A program made the position numbers and the translations under genes. A stretch of DNA of 64,000 bases from Candidatus Gastranaerophilales bacterium. GTDB taxonomy: Bacteria > Cyanobacteriota > Vampirovibrionia > Gastranaerophilales > Gastranaerophilaceae. The stretch spans positions 21,547 through 85,546 of the forward strand of contig CALVBU010000009.1 in the NCBI GenBank assembly GCA_944325875.1. Reading direction: 5' to 3'. The notes under the pieces were generated by a model. The model worked only from the letters and a program-made list of their open reading frames with translations. It was not told where the DNA came from and did no database searches. Positions 17,869-26,935 of the stretch are shown piece after piece. Every line of letters begins with the position of its first letter. Positions within the stretch are counted from its first letter, which is position 1.

Positions 17869-18819
17869 ATGATGACTATGAAAGAAATAAAAAAAGTAAT
17901 TGTATGCGGACTTGGAGCTATAGGAACAATTTATGCTGATAAATTTCAGCAATATGATCCCGAAAACTTTAGAGTGCTTGTTAATGAAGAAAGAAAAGCA
18001 AAATATTTGAAAAATCCAATATCTTTTAATGGTAGGATTTTAAACTTTAATTATTTATTGCCTTCTGAGAAAGATTTTAAAGCAGATTTGATTATTGTTG
18101 CAACTAAATTTAATGGACTTGATGATGCTATTCGAGAGATGAAAAATTGTGTTAAAGACGATACAATTATTTTATCTTTGCTAAATGGCGTGACAAGTGA
18201 GGATATTATAGCTGCTGCCTATGGCAAAGAAAAACTTCTGTATTCATATTTTATAGGGCATAGTTCAGTTCGCACAGGAAATTCTATTGTTCATGACGAT
18301 GTGAATAATATTGTTTTCGGTGCAGAAAATAATTTGAATAAAAATGTCCTATTAGTAAAAGAATGTTTTGATAGAGTGGGTATCCATTATACAATTCCAG
18401 AGGATATAAAACGTTCAATGTGGCTTAAATTTATGTTGAATGTTTCGGCAAACCAGCCTACTGCAATTTTAAAAATGACATTTGGTGAGATGTTGAGAAA
18501 CCATAATTTTATGGATTTATCTATGAAAATTATGGAGGAAGTTCGAGATATTGCAAAGGCTGAAGGTATCCATAATACGGATACGATGATAGAAGAAACT
18601 ATAGAACATCTTCATACAATGATTCCTGAGGGTAAGACATCTATGTTACAAGATGTTGAAGCAGGAAGAAAAACTGAAGTTGAAATGTTTGCAGGTACAG
18701 TAATAGAGTTTGGTAAAAAACATAATATACCTACACCATACAATTCAATATTGCGTAGCATGATTAAAATTATTGAAGAAGACAACATATTAAAAGCCAA
18801 TGAAAAACTTAGAGTATAG
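17869..18819 (+). CDS. Ketopantoate reductase family protein (PanE/ApbA)
   Basis: A 317-residue NADPH-dependent reductase. The N-terminal Rossmann motif VIVCGLGAIGTIYADK binds NADP, LLNGVTSEDII contains the family Asn, and MWLKFMLNVSANQPTAI gives the catalytic-lysine/Asn block. The activity would be ketopantoate to pantoate in pantothenate synthesis, although PanE-like proteins also reduce other 2-keto acids. I prefer ATG at 17869, where TAGGTG is six bases upstream, over the TTG 54 bases earlier, which has no ribosome site. It converges on the RNase G operon with seven bases between stops and has no pan neighbours. Confidence 0.85.
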   Translation: MMTMKEIKKVIVCGLGAIGTIYADKFQQYDPENFRVLVNEERKAKYLKNPISFNGRILNFNYLLPSEKDFKADLIIVATKFNGLDDAIREMKNCVKDDTIILSLLNGVTSEDIIAAAYGKEKLLYSYFIGHSSVRTGNSIVHDDVNNIVFGAENNLNKNVLLVKECFDRVGIHYTIPEDIKRSMWLKFMLNVSANQPTAILKMTFGEMLRNHNFMDLSMKIMEEVRDIAKAEGIHNTDTMIEETIEHLHTMIPEGKTSMLQDVEAGRKTEVEMFAGTVIEFGKKHNIPTPYNSILRSMIKIIEEDNILKANEKLRV

Positions 18820-18826
18820 TTTTTCA

Positions 18827-19054
18827 TTAATACTCAATTGAGTTTTGTTGTTCTATAGCTTGGTTCCGCATGTTTTGAATTTCATTTAATTTCTGATTGA
18901 CTTCATCTTCAATGCTTTCGTGTTTTATAGGTGAAGTTTCAATATTTGTAGATGTAGAACTTTTGATAGAAGGCATTGTTAATATAAATGCGATTGCAAT
19001 TATAAGTAGTGTTATTAATAATCCTATAGCTCCACTTGCAGAAAACTTTTTCAT
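18827..19054 (-). CDS. Small single-span membrane protein, last gene of the RNase G operon
   Basis: A 75-residue protein with a transmembrane helix AIGLLITLLIIAIAFILTMP (residues 9-28) and a charged coiled-coil tail (NQKLNEIQNMRNQAIEQQN). The sequence resembles a short pseudopilin-like anchor, but no prepilin-peptidase site is visible. It follows the preceding membrane protein by 12 bases on the same strand. Function unknown; a membrane tether or assembly factor would fit its shape. Confidence 0.6.
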   Translation of the reverse strand: MKKFSASGAIGLLITLLIIAIAFILTMPSIKSSTSTNIETSPIKHESIEDEVNQKLNEIQNMRNQAIEQQNSIEY

Positions 19055-19066
19055 ACAAAAACCTCG

Positions 19067-19414
19067 TTACTTTAATTTATTTCTTTTTATAAATAGAGTT
19101 ACTGCTTCTTCTATTGTTTTAGGCGTATTAAGGTTATCTTCAGGCATAGAGGCGTTACGTAGGCTATTTTTTACAAAGAATTTATTATATAAAGATAACC
19201 CAGCCCATATAATTACAGAAGATAAAATAACGCCAAGCATTGTTACTACAAATTTTGAGGCTGTAATAGATATTCCTGTAGCAGGTTTTGTCGGTATAGA
19301 ATCAGCTACAGCAGGTATGTGCTGCGCAATATCTTCTGTGCATATACCTGCTTGTGCTGATAATAATATGATTAATCCAAGTAAAACTAGTATACTAAGA
19401 TTCTTTATCTTCAA
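19067..19414 (-). CDS. Two-span membrane protein translated from a TTG start overlapping rng
   Basis: I place the start at TTG 19414, where GAGG lies about six bases upstream and the product begins with a proper signal-peptide pattern (MKIKNLSILVLLGLIILLSAQAG). The longer frame from 19465 would put 17 polar residues before it with no ribosome site. The 115-residue product has a second helix FVVTMLGVILSSVIIWAGLSL and a C-terminal acidic/basic tail. Its start lies inside the end of rng (20-base overlap), so translation is probably coupled to RNase G. Function unknown. Confidence 0.62.
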   Translation of the reverse strand: MKIKNLSILVLLGLIILLSAQAGICTEDIAQHIPAVADSIPTKPATGISITASKFVVTMLGVILSSVIIWAGLSLYNKFFVKNSLRNASMPEDNLNTPKTIEEAVTLFIKRNKLK

Positions 19415-21266
19415 CTTTTTCCTCACTTGTTGTTTTCTTTGTTCTTGTACGTTTAGAAGTTCCACGGTTTGGGCGTCTAGTTCGTTTTGGTTTTTCTTCC
19501 TTTACTTCTTCTGAAGTTTTTTCAGTCTCAGTTTCAGTTTCTGAAGTAGCTTCAACTGGAGCTTCTTGTTTTTCTTCCGGTTGAGGTGCATTCTCTACTT
19601 TTGCTTCTTCAATCGGTTTTTCTTCAACTTTTGGTTCGTTTATTGCAGCTTTAGCTTCAAGCACTTCTTCTGCAATTTCTGGTTTAATTTCTTCATTTAT
19701 TTTTAAAACAGTCTCTGCTGTATGAACTTCATCTGTTACGGCTAGAGGTGTTTCAACTTTTGAGGCATCTTTCTTTTCAAATCTTGATTTTCTGCCTTTA
19801 CGTTTTTTCTCAGTTTTTTCGACCTCTTGAGTTGCTACAACAGATGGGTTTTCTACCTGAATTTCAGGGGTTGGAATTTGTTCTTGAATTTCATTTTCAA
19901 CCGTTACCTCTTCCATTTGAGGTTTATTATTTTGTTTATTGTTGTTATTGTTTTTCTTAAAGTTGTTTACAGGTAATTTTAATTTTGCAGCTTTTGCTCT
20001 GTATTCACCTTCAGCAGTAGGAGTTGCAAAGTTAAAATCTATTACGGAACATCCGCTGCCTTGGCAGTGAGGACATTTTTTAGTAAAGATTTCTGATAAA
20101 GATTGTCCTTGACGGTGACGAGTAAGTTCTACAAGTCCTAGGTCTGATAATTGACCGACTTGAGGTTTTGCTTTATCAGGTTCAAGTGCAATTTCAAGTT
20201 CTTCCAACATTGCAAGTTTATCTGCTCTGGACATCATATCTATAAAGTCTACAATAATCATGCCGCCTATGTTACGAAGTCTTAGTTGTCTTGCAATTTC
20301 ATGTACAGCTTCAATATTGGTTTTTAAGATAGTTTCATCTTGAGTTGAAGAACTTGTAAATTTACCGCTGTTTACATCGATTACGGTTAAAGCTTCTGTT
20401 TGCTGTATAAATAAGTATCCGCCTGATGGCATATTCACTTTTACATTTAAGGCTGCTTTAATTTCTTTGTGAATGTCGTAGGCTATCAATAGTGGTTCTG
20501 TACCTTTGTATAGAGTTACTTCGATATTTTTGCTGATATGCCAATTTTGAAGTATGTTTTGTACTCTGCTTAACGCAAATGCTGTATCTACAACGATTTC
20601 TTTTACATCTTCAGTGCAAGCTTCACGAATTACTCTATATAATAAATCTTGATCTCTATAGATTAAGTTTGGAGGATTTAGAGTTTCAGCTGAAGTAATT
20701 ATGTTATTCCATTTTTCTAAAAGAATTTCTAAATCTTCTTGAATATCAGCTTCGGATTGACCTTCAGCTTCTGTTCTTATAATGACGCCAACACCTACTG
20801 GTTTAATTAGGTTCATTATAGCTTTTAGTCTTGCGCGTTCTCTTGAGTTTTCAATTTTTTTACTAACGCTGACTCCAGGTTCATAAGGCATTAGTACCAA
20901 AAATCTGCCAGGAAGACTTATTTCGGTAGTAACTCTTGGACCTTTATGACCGGTTGGTTCTTTAACTACTTGAACTATCAGTTTTTGTTTTGGTTTAAGC
21001 TTTTCTTTTAAAGTACCTTTGCCCATAACATCCTGAGCGTGTAAAAAGCCCATTTTATCAGTTCCAACGTTTACAAATGCTGCATCGATACTTGGGAGGA
21101 TATTATCTACTGTTGCAAGATATACATCTCCAAGTAGGACATCTCCTCTATGAATAAAGAAATCTGTTACTTTACCGTTTTCTAATACTGCAGCAATGTT
21201 GTCTCTTTCAGCAATAATAATCTTTTTACCTTGCTGTTGATCTTTAAAATTTCTGTTGTTTGCCAT
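19395..21266 (-). CDS. rng: Ribonuclease E/G
   Basis: A 623-residue RNase E/G. An S1 domain is near residues 35-125 (GDVLLGDVYLATVDNILPSI), and the DNase-I-like catalytic domain carries the metal-binding aspartates in ALTVIDVNSGKF and GGMIIVDFIDMM. CPHCQGSG is the zinc-link cysteine pair. The ~200-residue C-terminal tail is disordered, acidic in the middle and Arg/Lys-rich at the end (KRTRRPNRG), like the RNA- and partner-binding tail of RNase E. It processes rRNA and degrades mRNA. It follows a radical-SAM gene, an arrangement common in bacteria, and overlaps the next membrane-protein gene. Confidence 0.93.
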   Translation of the reverse strand: MANNRNFKDQQQGKKIIIAERDNIAAVLENGKVTDFFIHRGDVLLGDVYLATVDNILPSIDAAFVNVGTDKMGFLHAQDVMGKGTLKEKLKPKQKLIVQVVKEPTGHKGPRVTTEISLPGRFLVLMPYEPGVSVSKKIENSRERARLKAIMNLIKPVGVGVIIRTEAEGQSEADIQEDLEILLEKWNNIITSAETLNPPNLIYRDQDLLYRVIREACTEDVKEIVVDTAFALSRVQNILQNWHISKNIEVTLYKGTEPLLIAYDIHKEIKAALNVKVNMPSGGYLFIQQTEALTVIDVNSGKFTSSSTQDETILKTNIEAVHEIARQLRLRNIGGMIIVDFIDMMSRADKLAMLEELEIALEPDKAKPQVGQLSDLGLVELTRHRQGQSLSEIFTKKCPHCQGSGCSVIDFNFATPTAEGEYRAKAAKLKLPVNNFKKNNNNNKQNNKPQMEEVTVENEIQEQIPTPEIQVENPSVVATQEVEKTEKKRKGRKSRFEKKDASKVETPLAVTDEVHTAETVLKINEEIKPEIAEEVLEAKAAINEPKVEEKPIEEAKVENAPQPEEKQEAPVEATSETETETEKTSEEVKEEKPKRTRRPNRGTSKRTRTKKTTSEEKVEDKES

Positions 21267-21276
21267 TTTAAAATCC

Positions 21277-23829
21277 TTATAATTCTCTTAAATCTCTGTC
21301 AAAGAATCTTGTACGTTTAATATTAAACGATACATCAGGTGCGATTATATTCATTAGAGCATCTGCTCTTAATGCAGGAATTGCATCTTCACCTATTCCT
21401 TGACCTGTTTTTAGTACTATGAACAGACTATCACCTTGATATCTATAGCTTTTTACAGCCGGTTTTATGTCTGTTTTTTTGAGTAAACCTTTTTTGTTTT
21501 TCTTCTCGATAAAAATTTCTTCGGAAGATAAAACTTTGTCTGTATTATACTTTAATTTTTCAAAATCGTAAAGATTTTCATTTGCAGAATTGATTTCATA
21601 TTCAGCCCATTGTGCAGTTATATCAATTGCTGGCGCTGATTTATCAATTTTAACAATACTTAGTATTTTAGATTGTGGAGGAAGAACTTTTTCCAACTTT
21701 AGTTTAAGATCTTCTGATTCTAAATCATCAAATAACTCTATATCAACAAATTCTGTGATACTTTCCGCAAACAAAGGTAATGCTACACCCATTGAAACTT
21801 TCATTGAAGGGTTAAAGCCTTGAGAAAATACTACATTTAAATCGGTTCTCGATAATGCTTTTAAGAAGGTATTTTGCCAGTCTAAATGAGAGAAGTATTT
21901 CAAAATTCCGGTTTTTGTAAGTTTAATTCTGTATTTATAAATTGGTTTATCATAAGGTTTGCAAGTCTTTGGATCTTCTTTTTCTATATTAACAATATTT
22001 TGAGCTTCTTGACTTGCTTTAAATGGTTTATCCATAACTTTATGAGTTTTTAAGTTTTTACAAACTCCGCAATCTACACATTTTGTTTGGCAAGTAGGAA
22101 CTACGTGTTCAGAACTTTCATTAATTTCAAAGGCTTTTTGATATTCGCTGATAAACCATTCTTTGTCTACTCCGATATTTATAAAGTCCCATGGAAGAGG
22201 CTTTTCTAAATCATATTGTTTTTCAGCAAGCTCGGTCAAATTAATTCCAAGTTCTTCTGCTGTAGTGTACCAGACATCCTTATTAAAATATTCGCCCCAA
22301 GCATCAAGATAACAACCTTTTTTATAAAGAGCTTCCACATATTGACATAAGCTGTCATCCCCTCTAGTTAAGACTGCTTCCAATAGCGATACAAATTTTT
22401 CGTGATAATTAACTTTTACACCTTTTATTGTTTTAATTTGTTCTTTTAAATATTTTATATGTTCGGTTACTTTGTCCAAGTTCATTTGTGGACACCATTG
22501 GAATGGTGTGAATGGTTTTGGTACAAAAATTGATAATGTACAAGTTAAATCCATTCCATGAGTAAGTCCTTTTTCTTTTTTTATAAGTTTACAGCGATAT
22601 CTGATTTTTCTGAATAATTCAGCCATTTCATCCATATCTTCTAAAGTCTCTGTTGGAAGGCCGCATATAAAATAGAATTTTATTCTTGACCAGCCGTTTT
22701 CATATAAAGTTGTGACGGCATTTATAATCATATCTTCTGTGATATTTTTCTTAATTACATCACGTAAGCGTTGGCTTCCTGCTTCAGGTGCAAGTGTCAT
22801 TGTTGATTTTCTAACGCTTTGAACTAGATTTGCAAGTTCTAAATTAAAACCGTCGATTCTTTGGCTTGGAAGAGATACTGAAATCTTTTTCTTATTAAAA
22901 TCTACCGCAAGTTCTTTTATTACTTCATTAATATTCGCGTAATCATTTGAGGATAATGAAAGTAGTGAGTATTCATCATATCCTGTATTTTTAACCAATT
23001 CTTTGGCAATTTTGATAATATCTTCAGCCGAACGTTCTCTTATTGGAAGCGTTACGTGTCCTGGTTGGCAAAAACGGCACATACGACCGCATCCTCTTCT
23101 GATTTCTATTACAGCTCTATCTTGCACAGAGGAAGAAAATGGAATCGGATAGGATTTTAGTGCGGTTTCATATGTTAATTGAGCTATTCTCTTATTAACA
23201 TTCTCTCCAGTAAGTTTTGACCATCTGCCTGAAGTCTCACCTTCACAAAGAGCTTTTATGCGCTCGTTACGTGGAAGATTTTTTGTTTTTTCTAAAATTT
23301 CGCAAACTTCAAGAATACTGTCTTCTCCATCACCAATCATAAATACATCGATAAAATCAGCTAAAGGTAGCGGGTTAAAAGCACAAGGACCGCCCGCTAT
23401 AATAATCGGATCGCTATCAGAGCGTTTATCGTTACGATATGGAATTCCTGCCATATCAAGCATTTTTAGTACAGTCGGATATGACATTTCATATTGGAGT
23501 GAAAAACCGACAGCGTCAAAATCTTTTATTTTACGTTTACTTTCCAGTCCGTATAGCTCTTTTGGTTTGAAATCTGGTTCAGGTGCATAAACTCTATCAG
23601 CCATATATTTAGGTTGGTTATTTACTAAGTTATATAGAACCCTTACTCCAAGGTTACTTATACCTATTTCATATTTGTCAGGGAATGCAAATGCAAATCT
23701 TACATTTGCACTGTCAAAATCTTTATTGAATGATAAAAATTCGCCGCCTACATATTGATACGGTTTATTACATTTAAACAAGGCGTCGTGATAATCTCTA
23801 AAAAAACAATCCATATCTATATATCCCAT
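21277..23829 (-). CDS. B12-binding-type radical SAM protein fused to DUF2344
   Basis: An 850-residue fusion. The first ~230 residues resemble a cobalamin-binding-like fold, then IRRGCGRMCRFCQPGHV holds the C-x3-C-x2-C radical-SAM motif (about residue 250). The C-terminal ~230 residues (from YRIKLTKTGILKYFSHLDWQ) match DUF2344, found as a partner next to this radical-SAM family. A Cys-rich linker (CQTKCVDCGVCKNL) lies before it. The pair is conserved beside RNase G in many bacteria and is thought to act on RNA or ribosomes, but the reaction is not known. Its ATG overlaps the stop of the upstream gene (TAATG), implying translational coupling. Confidence 0.88.
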   Translation of the reverse strand: MGYIDMDCFFRDYHDALFKCNKPYQYVGGEFLSFNKDFDSANVRFAFAFPDKYEIGISNLGVRVLYNLVNNQPKYMADRVYAPEPDFKPKELYGLESKRKIKDFDAVGFSLQYEMSYPTVLKMLDMAGIPYRNDKRSDSDPIIIAGGPCAFNPLPLADFIDVFMIGDGEDSILEVCEILEKTKNLPRNERIKALCEGETSGRWSKLTGENVNKRIAQLTYETALKSYPIPFSSSVQDRAVIEIRRGCGRMCRFCQPGHVTLPIRERSAEDIIKIAKELVKNTGYDEYSLLSLSSNDYANINEVIKELAVDFNKKKISVSLPSQRIDGFNLELANLVQSVRKSTMTLAPEAGSQRLRDVIKKNITEDMIINAVTTLYENGWSRIKFYFICGLPTETLEDMDEMAELFRKIRYRCKLIKKEKGLTHGMDLTCTLSIFVPKPFTPFQWCPQMNLDKVTEHIKYLKEQIKTIKGVKVNYHEKFVSLLEAVLTRGDDSLCQYVEALYKKGCYLDAWGEYFNKDVWYTTAEELGINLTELAEKQYDLEKPLPWDFINIGVDKEWFISEYQKAFEINESSEHVVPTCQTKCVDCGVCKNLKTHKVMDKPFKASQEAQNIVNIEKEDPKTCKPYDKPIYKYRIKLTKTGILKYFSHLDWQNTFLKALSRTDLNVVFSQGFNPSMKVSMGVALPLFAESITEFVDIELFDDLESEDLKLKLEKVLPPQSKILSIVKIDKSAPAIDITAQWAEYEINSANENLYDFEKLKYNTDKVLSSEEIFIEKKNKKGLLKKTDIKPAVKSYRYQGDSLFIVLKTGQGIGEDAIPALRADALMNIIAPDVSFNIKRTRFFDRDLREL

Positions 23830-24173
23830 TAAGCTAGTTCATCAGGAAAATACTTTTCAATTTCTATAATTTTACCATCAAGAGTATTTTCTTCAAATGA
23901 TTTTATAAATTTAAATAAATCATTGTTTGGTACGTCGTAATTGTATAAAACGGTTTCCCCTTTGTATTCACGCATTACTCTTACAATGTAATGACAGTCT
24001 TCTGCGTATTTAAGTAACAGTTCTGGGTTAAATTTGTTTCCGTTTGCGTCTTTGTCAATCCTAACATAATTAAATCCGGCATAAAATTTGACTTTTTCCT
24101 TTGTCGCTGGCGGTAAGTCTTTGTTATGCCTTGAAAATATATTTGTTACTTTACGATTGATTTCATCTGTCAT
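23829..24173 (-). CDS. Conserved-looking hypothetical protein leading the radical SAM/rng operon
   Basis: A 114-residue soluble protein that I do not recognise. The predicted pattern is alpha/beta with a central YAGFNYVRIDKDANG and a final acidic segment (IIEIEKYFPDEL). Its stop codon overlaps the start of the radical-SAM gene by one base, so it is the first gene of that operon. No ribosome site is obvious before its ATG. A TATAGT hexamer about 13 bases upstream suggests a very short leader. Confidence 0.6.
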   Translation of the reverse strand: MTDEINRKVTNIFSRHNKDLPPATKEKVKFYAGFNYVRIDKDANGNKFNPELLLKYAEDCHYIVRVMREYKGETVLYNYDVPNNDLFKFIKSFEENTLDGKIIEIEKYFPDELA

Positions 24174-24328
24174 ATATTGTTATTAAACTATATTTTTTCT
24201 AAGCTGGCTAAATATTAAGTTTTTATACAATTTTGGATTGTATAAACATATTTTTGAGTATTAAATTTTATTTTTAATTACACTTTATATAGAATTTAAG
24301 GTTAAATTTTGTTATAGGAGATTATGCT

Positions 24329-25282
24329 GTGAGAGTTAAATTGTTCCAAGATCTAATTGATGTTCTTAGGGGAAAGTTGGAATTTAATTTTAAAGATCCT
24401 AACAGGTGGCTTTCAATTTTAGCAATAGGTGAAAAATTTATTTATAGAAATCAAGATTCTAATGATTTGATTTTAAGACATTTGAATTCAGATAAACCTG
24501 AAATGATTTGTAGATTTGGTACGCTTGAACTAGAAACAGTGCGACATTTCTTTAAGTATAGAAATAAAAAGAATCATTTTATAGATGGACATAGAAAATC
24601 TTTTTCAAACACAGCTGGTTTTTTCCCAGTTGATGATTATAATATGACAAGATTTGCCTGCTTGCAACTAAATGTCTTGGAACATGTTGATATTATGTGC
24701 TGTAGATGTGAAGCGTATGAAATCGAAATTGTTGAAAAATATTTGAATCAAGATGGAGAACTTGCTGATATATTAGCTATTTCGCAGCCCTTTTGTTTTG
24801 AGAACCCTTGGATATCTGCGTTAAAAGGTAAAAAGGTTCTTGTAATCAATCCATTTGATGAAACTATAAAAAAACAGTATGCGAAAAGGGAATTGTTATT
24901 TAAGGATCAAAATGTTTTACCAGAATTCGAGCTTATTACATATAGACCAGTTCAAGGTATTGGACATAGTAAAGATTTACTTCCATATAAGAATTGGTTT
25001 GAGGCTTTAGATGCTATGAAAGCCGATATCAAGAATATTGATTTTGATATTGCAATTATTGGAGCTGGAGCTTATGGCATGTTTTTGGCTCAATATTGCA
25101 AATCTTTAGGAAAAAAAGCTGTTCATATGGGCGGGGCAACTCAACTTTTGTTTGGTATAAAAGGTAAACGTTGGGATAATTATTTGAACAGTTATTATAA
25201 CCAATATTGGACAAGACCTTCAGCTAGTGAAACTCCCGCGGGGGTTGAGCTTTTTGAAAATGGAACAATGGCATACTGGTAA
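24329..25282 (+). CDS. GT-D-like glycosyltransferase-related protein
   Basis: A 317-residue protein with MICRFGTLELETV near residue 55, similar to the R-[FY]-G-x-x-E start of the GT-D (DUF1792) domain, then KKVLVINPFDETIKK and a C-terminal IIGAGAYGMFLAQYCKSLGK with a GGATQLLFGIKGKRW block. Proteins with this pattern sit in capsule or glycan loci, so transfer of a sugar to a surface glycan is a reasonable guess. The start is GTG at 24329, with AGGAG eight bases upstream; the ATG just before it is out of frame. It is monocistronic and ends in a strong terminator. Confidence 0.55.
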   Translation: MRVKLFQDLIDVLRGKLEFNFKDPNRWLSILAIGEKFIYRNQDSNDLILRHLNSDKPEMICRFGTLELETVRHFFKYRNKKNHFIDGHRKSFSNTAGFFPVDDYNMTRFACLQLNVLEHVDIMCCRCEAYEIEIVEKYLNQDGELADILAISQPFCFENPWISALKGKKVLVINPFDETIKKQYAKRELLFKDQNVLPEFELITYRPVQGIGHSKDLLPYKNWFEALDAMKADIKNIDFDIAIIGAGAYGMFLAQYCKSLGKKAVHMGGATQLLFGIKGKRWDNYLNSYYNQYWTRPSASETPAGVELFENGTMAYW

Positions 25283-25317
25283 AAAATATCGAAGATATTA
25301 ATCTTCGATATTTTTTT
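25281..25317. terminator. Bidirectional terminator overlapping the end of the 100-aa gene
   Basis: AAAAAATATCGAAGAT pairs perfectly with ATCTTCGATATTTTTT around ATTA. The right arm also encodes the last codons of the convergent minus-strand gene, and the loop contains its stop. Confidence 0.85.
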
Positions 25318-25600
25318 CGATGTGTTCAATTATATCTAGTGCTAATTGTCGTCTTAATTCTTCTGGTGCATGTTTTAGATATTCCATTGCGTGTGAAACT
25401 TTTATATTCTTATCGTACCAGCGTCTTAAAATATATTGATACTGCTCTTCCAGACTCATTTGAAAATCAATATCTTTAAGTTTGTCAATAACATATTCTG
25501 CACATAAGGTTTGTAATTCTTCAGGTGCAGTTTCCCAAACTGCTACAGCTCTGCTTACAACAGGATCTATATCATACCAACGTTTTTGTTGCTGTTCCAT
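25298..25600 (-). CDS. Hypothetical protein built from two copies of a ~35-residue helical module
   Basis: A 100-residue protein whose halves align: RWYDIDPVVSRAVAVWETAPEEL... (residues 7-41) and RWYDKNIKVSHAMEYLKHAPEEL... (59-93). Conserved positions are RWYD, VS.A, APEEL and a following hydrophobic helix. The two copies are joined by a 17-residue linker. No catalytic residues stand out; the module probably mediates dimerisation or partner binding. I do not recognise a named family. Ribosome site AGGAGA is upstream of the ATG at 25600. Confidence 0.65.
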   Translation of the reverse strand: MEQQQKRWYDIDPVVSRAVAVWETAPEELQTLCAEYVIDKLKDIDFQMSLEEQYQYILRRWYDKNIKVSHAMEYLKHAPEELRRQLALDIIEHIEKNIED

Positions 25601-25682
25601 AATTTTTCTCCTATCATTTTTCTTTTAAGAATAGTATAAAATTTTGAAATTGTAAATTTGTACCAAAGTTTTTTATGTGTTG

Positions 25683-25697
25683 TATAATGCTGTTATG
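25683..25697 (+). promoter_or_regulatory. TATAAT six bases before an ATG: leaderless start
   Basis: TATAAT at 25683-25688 is followed by six bases and then the ATG at 25695. With the usual 6-8 bases from the -10 hexamer to the start of transcription, the message would begin at or next to the A of the ATG. No ribosome site is present. A weak TTGTAC lies 19 bases upstream of the hexamer. Confidence 0.5.
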
Positions 25698-26852
25698 AAA
25701 AAGGGAATAGCTTTATTTTTATTAACAGCTTTTTTAGCAATGAATAACCTTGTATTTGCCGATCCAGTTTTTGAAGGGCATGCAGAAAAAACTGACCAAT
25801 TACAAAAACTTCAAGATGAGTTGTTTACAGGTCAAGTTGAGACTTTGGAACGCTCAGATGTTATACATATGACTGTCTCTCAAGTGCTTGATTCTAATAT
25901 TAATATTGAAGGGGATGAATTTTTTGCAGAGGTTGTTAATGATGTAGAAGGAGATTCTGGCGTAATAATCCCAAAAGGAACTATTGCTCATGGTAGAATT
26001 TCTCAAACTGAGGCTGCAAAACGATTAGGACGTCCGGCGCAAATTTCTTTGGATTTCGATTATCTGATTACGCCAGATGGAAGAGAAATACCAATTGAAG
26101 GCCGAATGTCTACTAAGTTAAACCCTGTAGTGCAAACGTCTAAAATTGTTATGCAAGATTTGGGCTACACTGTAGCTGGTGGTGCAGTAGGAGGCTTTTT
26201 GGCGCTTAATTGGCTTGGTATTGAAGCTGCAATTGCATCTCAAGGTTATACTCTGGCAGGTGGTGCAGCACTCGGTGGTGCAATCGGGCTTGGAGCAGCA
26301 CTTATGAGAAAAGGTCATGATGTTCTAATTGCGCCAGGGGATGAAATAAAAGTAAAAGTTAATACTTCAGTAACACTTCCGGTGTATCGAGAAACGGCAC
26401 TTATGCAGCATGAAATGTTCTATCCGGGACTTGATATTATGATAAGTGATATTAAACATGAAGAAGATCCTTTTGGAGAAGCTAATACTATTACGTTGAC
26501 AATAATGATTACAAATATGTCAGATAAAACTTTCTCTGGATTGGATTTGGCACTTGTAAATGATTATAATGCTGTTTTTAGACCGTCAATTTTTGGTGAT
26601 ACAAAACTTATGTTCAGGCAAATTAAACCCGGAGACAAAGTTGTAGGACATATTTCTTTTGCAGTAGATAATATAAATCGTAAGTTTTGGTTAACTTTTT
26701 ACGATAGAAGGACTAAAAAGCCTTTGTCGAAAATTTCAATAGATAATGCATATAGAAAAGTTTCAGCTAAAACAAAGAAAAAAAATGAAAAACTAAGAAG
26801 TAAAAAAAATAATTTTAAAAAGGTTCCGGATGTTTTGGAAATGGAATTGTAA
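25695..26852 (+). CDS. Exported hypothetical protein with a glycine-rich membrane segment
   Basis: The first ATG with a signal peptide is at 25695 (MKKGIALFLLTAFLAMNNLVFADP, cleaved near residue 22); an in-frame GTG 18 bases earlier has none. The 385-residue product has a beta-rich domain with SGVIIPKGTIAHGRI and PIEGRMSTKL, a glycine/alanine-rich double-span segment (about 160-205) and a second beta domain with ITLTIMITNMSDKTFSGLDLA. The pattern resembles envelope proteins with a hydrophobic hairpin. The C-terminal ~40 residues are strongly basic. Function unknown. Confidence 0.7.
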   Translation: MKKGIALFLLTAFLAMNNLVFADPVFEGHAEKTDQLQKLQDELFTGQVETLERSDVIHMTVSQVLDSNINIEGDEFFAEVVNDVEGDSGVIIPKGTIAHGRISQTEAAKRLGRPAQISLDFDYLITPDGREIPIEGRMSTKLNPVVQTSKIVMQDLGYTVAGGAVGGFLALNWLGIEAAIASQGYTLAGGAALGGAIGLGAALMRKGHDVLIAPGDEIKVKVNTSVTLPVYRETALMQHEMFYPGLDIMISDIKHEEDPFGEANTITLTIMITNMSDKTFSGLDLALVNDYNAVFRPSIFGDTKLMFRQIKPGDKVVGHISFAVDNINRKFWLTFYDRRTKKPLSKISIDNAYRKVSAKTKKKNEKLRSKKNNFKKVPDVLEMEL

Positions 26853-26935
26853 TAATACTTTGTATAAGCTTGCATTCCAGAATTTTTATGTTACAATGTT
26901 AGTAATTAGTCAGAAAAAGAAAGTAGAGGAATTAT

